DNA of 42,766 bases from a virus, in IMG/VR virus record IMGVR_UViG_3300007734_000971, positions 1-42,766 of that record; one strand, given 5' to 3'. Under the pieces are notes generated by a model. It ran no database searches, had not been told where the DNA came from, and saw nothing but the letters and a program-made list of their open reading frames with translations. Positions within the stretch are counted from its first letter, which is position 1. Every line of letters starts with the position of its first letter. This document shows positions 39,201-42,766 of the stretch, in pieces. Made by a program: the position numbers and the translations under genes.

Positions 39201-42200
39201 AATAGTAAATATAGTACCAATTTCTCCCAACAGCTTTGAATATCAAGAATATTCTCAAGTTGATGAAAACCTTATAGCCAAGACAACAGTAGATATTCAG
39301 TTTAACCCTTCTGAAGATATTCTTGAGTATTTTATATTTAACCTGAATAATGATCTATTATTTCAGGATACAACATTTACTAACTATGCTTTACTAAACA
39401 ACAGCCTTCAATTAAATCCTGAAGCTGATATTAGTAGCCAAGGATTTTCTGAAGGTCAATATTTTACTCACTACAACTTTTTAAGAAAGAAATTATCTTC
39501 CTCACCTACTGAACGCTACTATATAGATGAAATATCATCAGATAGAACTGAAATCCGATTAAATACAACACAAATATCAAACATAAATGTTGTTAGTTCG
39601 TCATTAGAATTTCAAAACCAAATATCAAGTTCTCAAGGAGTTTACTTAGATTTTTATTTAGATTTTGGTAGCAACAAATTAGCTATTGCTAACAACATTC
39701 AATTAGATAATTCAAACTCTAGTGACCCAACTATATTAATTAAGTTATATGAGCCACTACCTACTGAATTTAATATTAAGAGTGAATGTTGGGTAGTAGA
39801 AGAAATTGCAAACTCTGTTTCATATCAAATAGAGCTGATTGAAATATTAGATAATTCTGAAGCTATAATACCATTAAGAGGACCAAATACAAACCTTGAT
39901 ATTAAAGATCAGATTAACAATAGTACCAACTATCAAAATTATAATAGTTTATTAGGTTCACCATTTGGTTTAGGTTCATCATCTTTTACCTATCAAGTTC
40001 AAAATTTATTAGCCCAAAAGGGAATTGAAATAAATATAGATTATTCAGATTATTCAAATTTCATTCACTTTAGTTCAGCTAAAACACGTCTGGAGAATTT
40101 CTACTATAAATTATCACTACTTGAACAATATAACTATAGTGCTAGTTTAACAACCGGCTTAGTAAATAATATCTACCTAACTAATAACGATACTATATGG
40201 CAAAATAGAATAAGCGATATAATAACTAATTTTGATGGTTACGAACATTTTCTATATTTTGAATCTGGGTCAAGTAGTTGGCCTAAGTCTAATACAAATC
40301 CACCATATGTTAATGTTCCAACTACTTCTTCAATAGGTCAAAACTGGCTACTAGGTCAAGTGGATAGTGCTTCATTCTATGACCGCTTCAACAAAGATGC
40401 TTTAACATTATCTATTCCATTATATTTAAGAGAAGATAGTGCTAACGACCAATACCTCCTTTTTGTTGAAATGTTAGGCCAACATTATGACAGTGTTTGG
40501 GTTTATATAAAAGATATTACACAAAAGTTTAATGCCGACAATAGATTAAATTATGGAATCTCAAAAGATTTAGTAGCTCAAGCTATTAGAGATCTTGGTA
40601 TTAAAATTTACCAAAATAATTGGTCAACAAACGACTTATATTTGGCTTTTTTAGGTATAACACCTTCAGGTAGTTTATATGGGTTGCCTTTTACAACAGG
40701 GTCTTTACCAGTACCTAATAACAGTGGTTTAGAATATATAGATACTTATATTACTGCTTCCTCTTCATCCTCATTAGAACCTATTGATGACATAAATAAA
40801 GAAATTTATAAGCGTATCTACCATAATATTCCCTACTTACTTAAGAAAAAAGGGACTATTGAAGGGTTAAGAGCTTTAATTACTCTATATGGTATTCCTG
40901 ATACAATATTAAGAATAAATGAATTTGGAGGCCAAAATAAAATTCTTAATAATGATTATGATTATTGGGAAAATAAATTTAATTATGCTCTTACAGTAAC
41001 AGGTAGTACTTATAATTTAGCTGCAGTATCTTTAAATGGAGCTAGAATACCTTGGAAAGCTTTATCTGTGCCATCTCAACAATCTCCAGCAACATCAGTT
41101 CCAGGAGCAATTGAATTTAGATTTAAAACATTTGGATTACCTACTTCAAATATCCCATATAGCCAATCAGTAATTCATGTAAATAATACAGCTTTTTCAA
41201 ACGAATTATTTAATGTTGTTTTAGAATATACAGGTTCAGGATATGAAACAGCATCATATTCTGGAGGACCTATAGATCCTTATTACCAATTTGCAAATTT
41301 AAGATTTTATCTTACTAGTACAGGAGAATCTGCAAGTGTTTATTTACCATTTTTTGATGGTAATTGGTGGTCTGTTTTAATAAATGCAAGAACATCATCT
41401 ACTGAAATAAAATATGAACTTTATGCTAAAAATAAAATTTATGATGGATATGATGGAAACAAAATAGGATATCAAGGTTATAATAGTTTTACATCATCAT
41501 TATGGTGGGATAATAAAGCAGTTGAATATATTTATTTAGGAGGATTTTCACATACTCAATCAACTCATTATTATGGTCCTATATCTGGAGCATTTCAAGA
41601 ATTTAGATATTATACTTTTCCTTTAAGTGAAAGTGCTTTTAATGATTATGTAATGAATCCATATTCAATTGAAGGAAATCAATTTAGTGGTTCAAATATT
41701 TCTTCTATAAGTAGTTCTCAAACTTCAACAAGAACTTTATTATTTAGAGCACCTTTAGGATCAGAATTAGATAATAGTGGTTCAGGCAATCAAACAAGAA
41801 AATCAATTCACCCACTAGTAACAGGTTCATATCCATTAACTAATTCTTTTGTTGGAAATTCCAGTGATTATTTATTAGCTAATTCTTATACATTTGAACC
41901 AAATATTGAATATATATATTTAAACCAAGCTCCAGTTGGTATTAAAAATTCTATATCTAATAAAATTCAACCTGAAACAGAAATCTTACCTACAACAGGT
42001 TCAATAAATTTACCTGAGGGTAATACTTTATCTAAATATAGATCAATACAACAACCAACCGATTATTTTACTAAAGATTTAAATTATTTAGAAGTTGCTT
42101 TTAGCCCTCAAGATGAAATTAATAACGATATTGTTGATCAATTGGGTTATTTTAATGTTGGGGATTATATAGGAGATCCAAGAGATTTTTATACTACTCA

Positions 42201-42766
42201 ATCATATTATTCACTTTTGAATAAATTAAGAGATAATTATTTCTTAAAATATGAACATAACTACCAAATTTGGGATTATATCCGCTTAATAGAATTTTAT
42301 GATAATTCTTTATTTAAGATGCTTAAAGATTGGGTTCCTGCTAGAACTAGTCTAGCATCTGGTATTATTATAAAACAAAATCTATTAGAAAGACAAAAAT
42401 ATCCTCAACCCCAAATATCTTATACATCATCATATTATACTGCTTCTATAAAATCTTTGCCTTCACAATCAGGTAATGAAAGAATATATGTTTCATCAAC
42501 AGATCAACAAGGATTTCCAATAGAAACATTTAATGGAGGAGCAGGGGGTATAATGAATATTTATAATTCATCATCATTTTTAAATATAACACAAAGTTGG
42601 AGTGAAAGTATTAACACACTATCAGGATCCGTTGTATTAATTCACTCTTCTCAAGATGAATTTTATAATGGAGAATTTAGTGGTTCTAATTTAGCTGTAA
42701 CTACTCAAAGTTTAAATGATTGTTATTTTCCTTTAGACATTGAAGTAAATTATATTCCTATTTTAT
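39193..42766 (+). CDS. Very large baseplate protein, partial at right edge (gp7-like position, with LamG-like domain)
   Basis: Open from the GTG at 39193 (SKIVNIVPISPNSFEYQEYS follows) for 1191 codons and still open at the window end. The N-terminal third is beta-rich with IYKRIYHNIPYLLKKKGTIE (about 536-555) then LRALITLYGIPDTILRI, seen in large baseplate proteins. Residues about 596-816 look like a concanavalin A/LamG-type domain (IEFRFKTF, WWSVLINARTS, YIYLGGFSHT, FQEFRYYT). The 3' part has YFLKYEHNYQIWDYIRLIEF. By order after gp6 it takes the place of gp7, a wedge protein, perhaps fused to a glycan-binding module. The C-terminus is not visible. Confidence 0.75.
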   Translation, partial: MSKIVNIVPISPNSFEYQEYSQVDENLIAKTTVDIQFNPSEDILEYFIFNLNNDLLFQDTTFTNYALLNNSLQLNPEADISSQGFSEGQYFTHYNFLRKKLSSSPTERYYIDEISSDRTEIRLNTTQISNINVVSSSLEFQNQISSSQGVYLDFYLDFGSNKLAIANNIQLDNSNSSDPTILIKLYEPLPTEFNIKSECWVVEEIANSVSYQIELIEILDNSEAIIPLRGPNTNLDIKDQINNSTNYQNYNSLLGSPFGLGSSSFTYQVQNLLAQKGIEINIDYSDYSNFIHFSSAKTRLENFYYKLSLLEQYNYSASLTTGLVNNIYLTNNDTIWQNRISDIITNFDGYEHFLYFESGSSSWPKSNTNPPYVNVPTTSSIGQNWLLGQVDSASFYDRFNKDALTLSIPLYLREDSANDQYLLFVEMLGQHYDSVWVYIKDITQKFNADNRLNYGISKDLVAQAIRDLGIKIYQNNWSTNDLYLAFLGITPSGSLYGLPFTTGSLPVPNNSGLEYIDTYITASSSSSLEPIDDINKEIYKRIYHNIPYLLKKKGTIEGLRALITLYGIPDTILRINEFGGQNKILNNDYDYWENKFNYALTVTGSTYNLAAVSLNGARIPWKALSVPSQQSPATSVPGAIEFRFKTFGLPTSNIPYSQSVIHVNNTAFSNELFNVVLEYTGSGYETASYSGGPIDPYYQFANLRFYLTSTGESASVYLPFFDGNWWSVLINARTSSTEIKYELYAKNKIYDGYDGNKIGYQGYNSFTSSLWWDNKAVEYIYLGGFSHTQSTHYYGPISGAFQEFRYYTFPLSESAFNDYVMNPYSIEGNQFSGSNISSISSSQTSTRTLLFRAPLGSELDNSGSGNQTRKSIHPLVTGSYPLTNSFVGNSSDYLLANSYTFEPNIEYIYLNQAPVGIKNSISNKIQPETEILPTTGSINLPEGNTLSKYRSIQQPTDYFTKDLNYLEVAFSPQDEINNDIVDQLGYFNVGDYIGDPRDFYTTQSYYSLLNKLRDNYFLKYEHNYQIWDYIRLIEFYDNSLFKMLKDWVPARTSLASGIIIKQNLLERQKYPQPQISYTSSYYTASIKSLPSQSGNERIYVSSTDQQGFPIETFNGGAGGIMNIYNSSSFLNITQSWSESINTLSGSVVLIHSSQDEFYNGEFSGSNLAVTTQSLNDCYFPLDIEVNYIPIL

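Overview
The window is a very AT-rich, gene-dense stretch in which every supported gene lies on the + strand. Hallmark proteins identify a contractile-tailed (T4-like) bacteriophage: a gp55-like late sigma factor (30975-31688), a gp25-like baseplate wedge protein (35152-35559), a gp6/Baseplate_J-like wedge protein (35861-37735), a central-spike-like protein (32049-33275) and a very large baseplate or fibre protein that runs off the right edge (39193-42766). The host is most likely a member of the Bacteroidota, probably a flavobacterium-like gliding bacterium. The reasons are a protein with SprB-type repeats and a type IX secretion C-terminal sorting domain (17227-19029), weak Shine-Dalgarno signals, and promoters shaped like the -33/-7 promoters of that phylum.

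Layout. (1) 0.1-12.5 kb is a glycan-modification cassette of tightly packed, often overlapping genes: three glycosyltransferase-like proteins, three methyltransferases, a shortened DegT-type aminotransferase, a WbqC-like protein, two phytanoyl-CoA-type Fe(II) dioxygenases, a NeuD-like acyltransferase, a five-bladed beta-propeller and an NAD-dependent sugar epimerase. A GIY-YIG homing endonuclease is inserted in it. (2) 12.5-17.2 kb holds small genes: a DksA/TraR-type zinc finger, an HNH-like protein without its catalytic His, and a run ending in a membrane-anchored glucosaminidase with small membrane proteins (possible lysis genes). (3) 17.2-19.0 kb is the secreted T9SS-type adhesin. (4) 14.7-25.7 kb is studded with 13 copies of one promoter (TTGGC, 18 nt, TATATTG, then GCACAAAAA) driving short transcription units. 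These encode AT-hook proteins, a RadA/RecA-like ATPase, two DUF932-like proteins, a zincin, a SWIM zinc-finger protein and tiny membrane proteins. Two G-poor noncoding islands (19.7-19.9 and 23.4-23.7 kb) lie here. (5) 26.5-28.8 kb is an RNA locus: a roughly 600-nt structured noncoding region with a tRNA-like gene in its middle, a tRNA-Cys, a complete tmRNA, two look-alike 64-69-nt stem-closed elements directly upstream of the tRNA-Cys and the tmRNA, and genes for a cyclic-phosphate-processing receiver protein and an RNase H-like protein. (6) 28.8-42.8 kb holds late regulation and the baseplate module, with a second GIY-YIG endonuclease inserted just before gp25.

The most unusual items are the phage-encoded type IX secretion cargo, the large structured RNA with an embedded tRNA-like gene, the paired RNA elements, the tmRNA whose tag ends VTA instead of LAA, and the highly regular promoter family. 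All calls come from reading the sequence without database searches.
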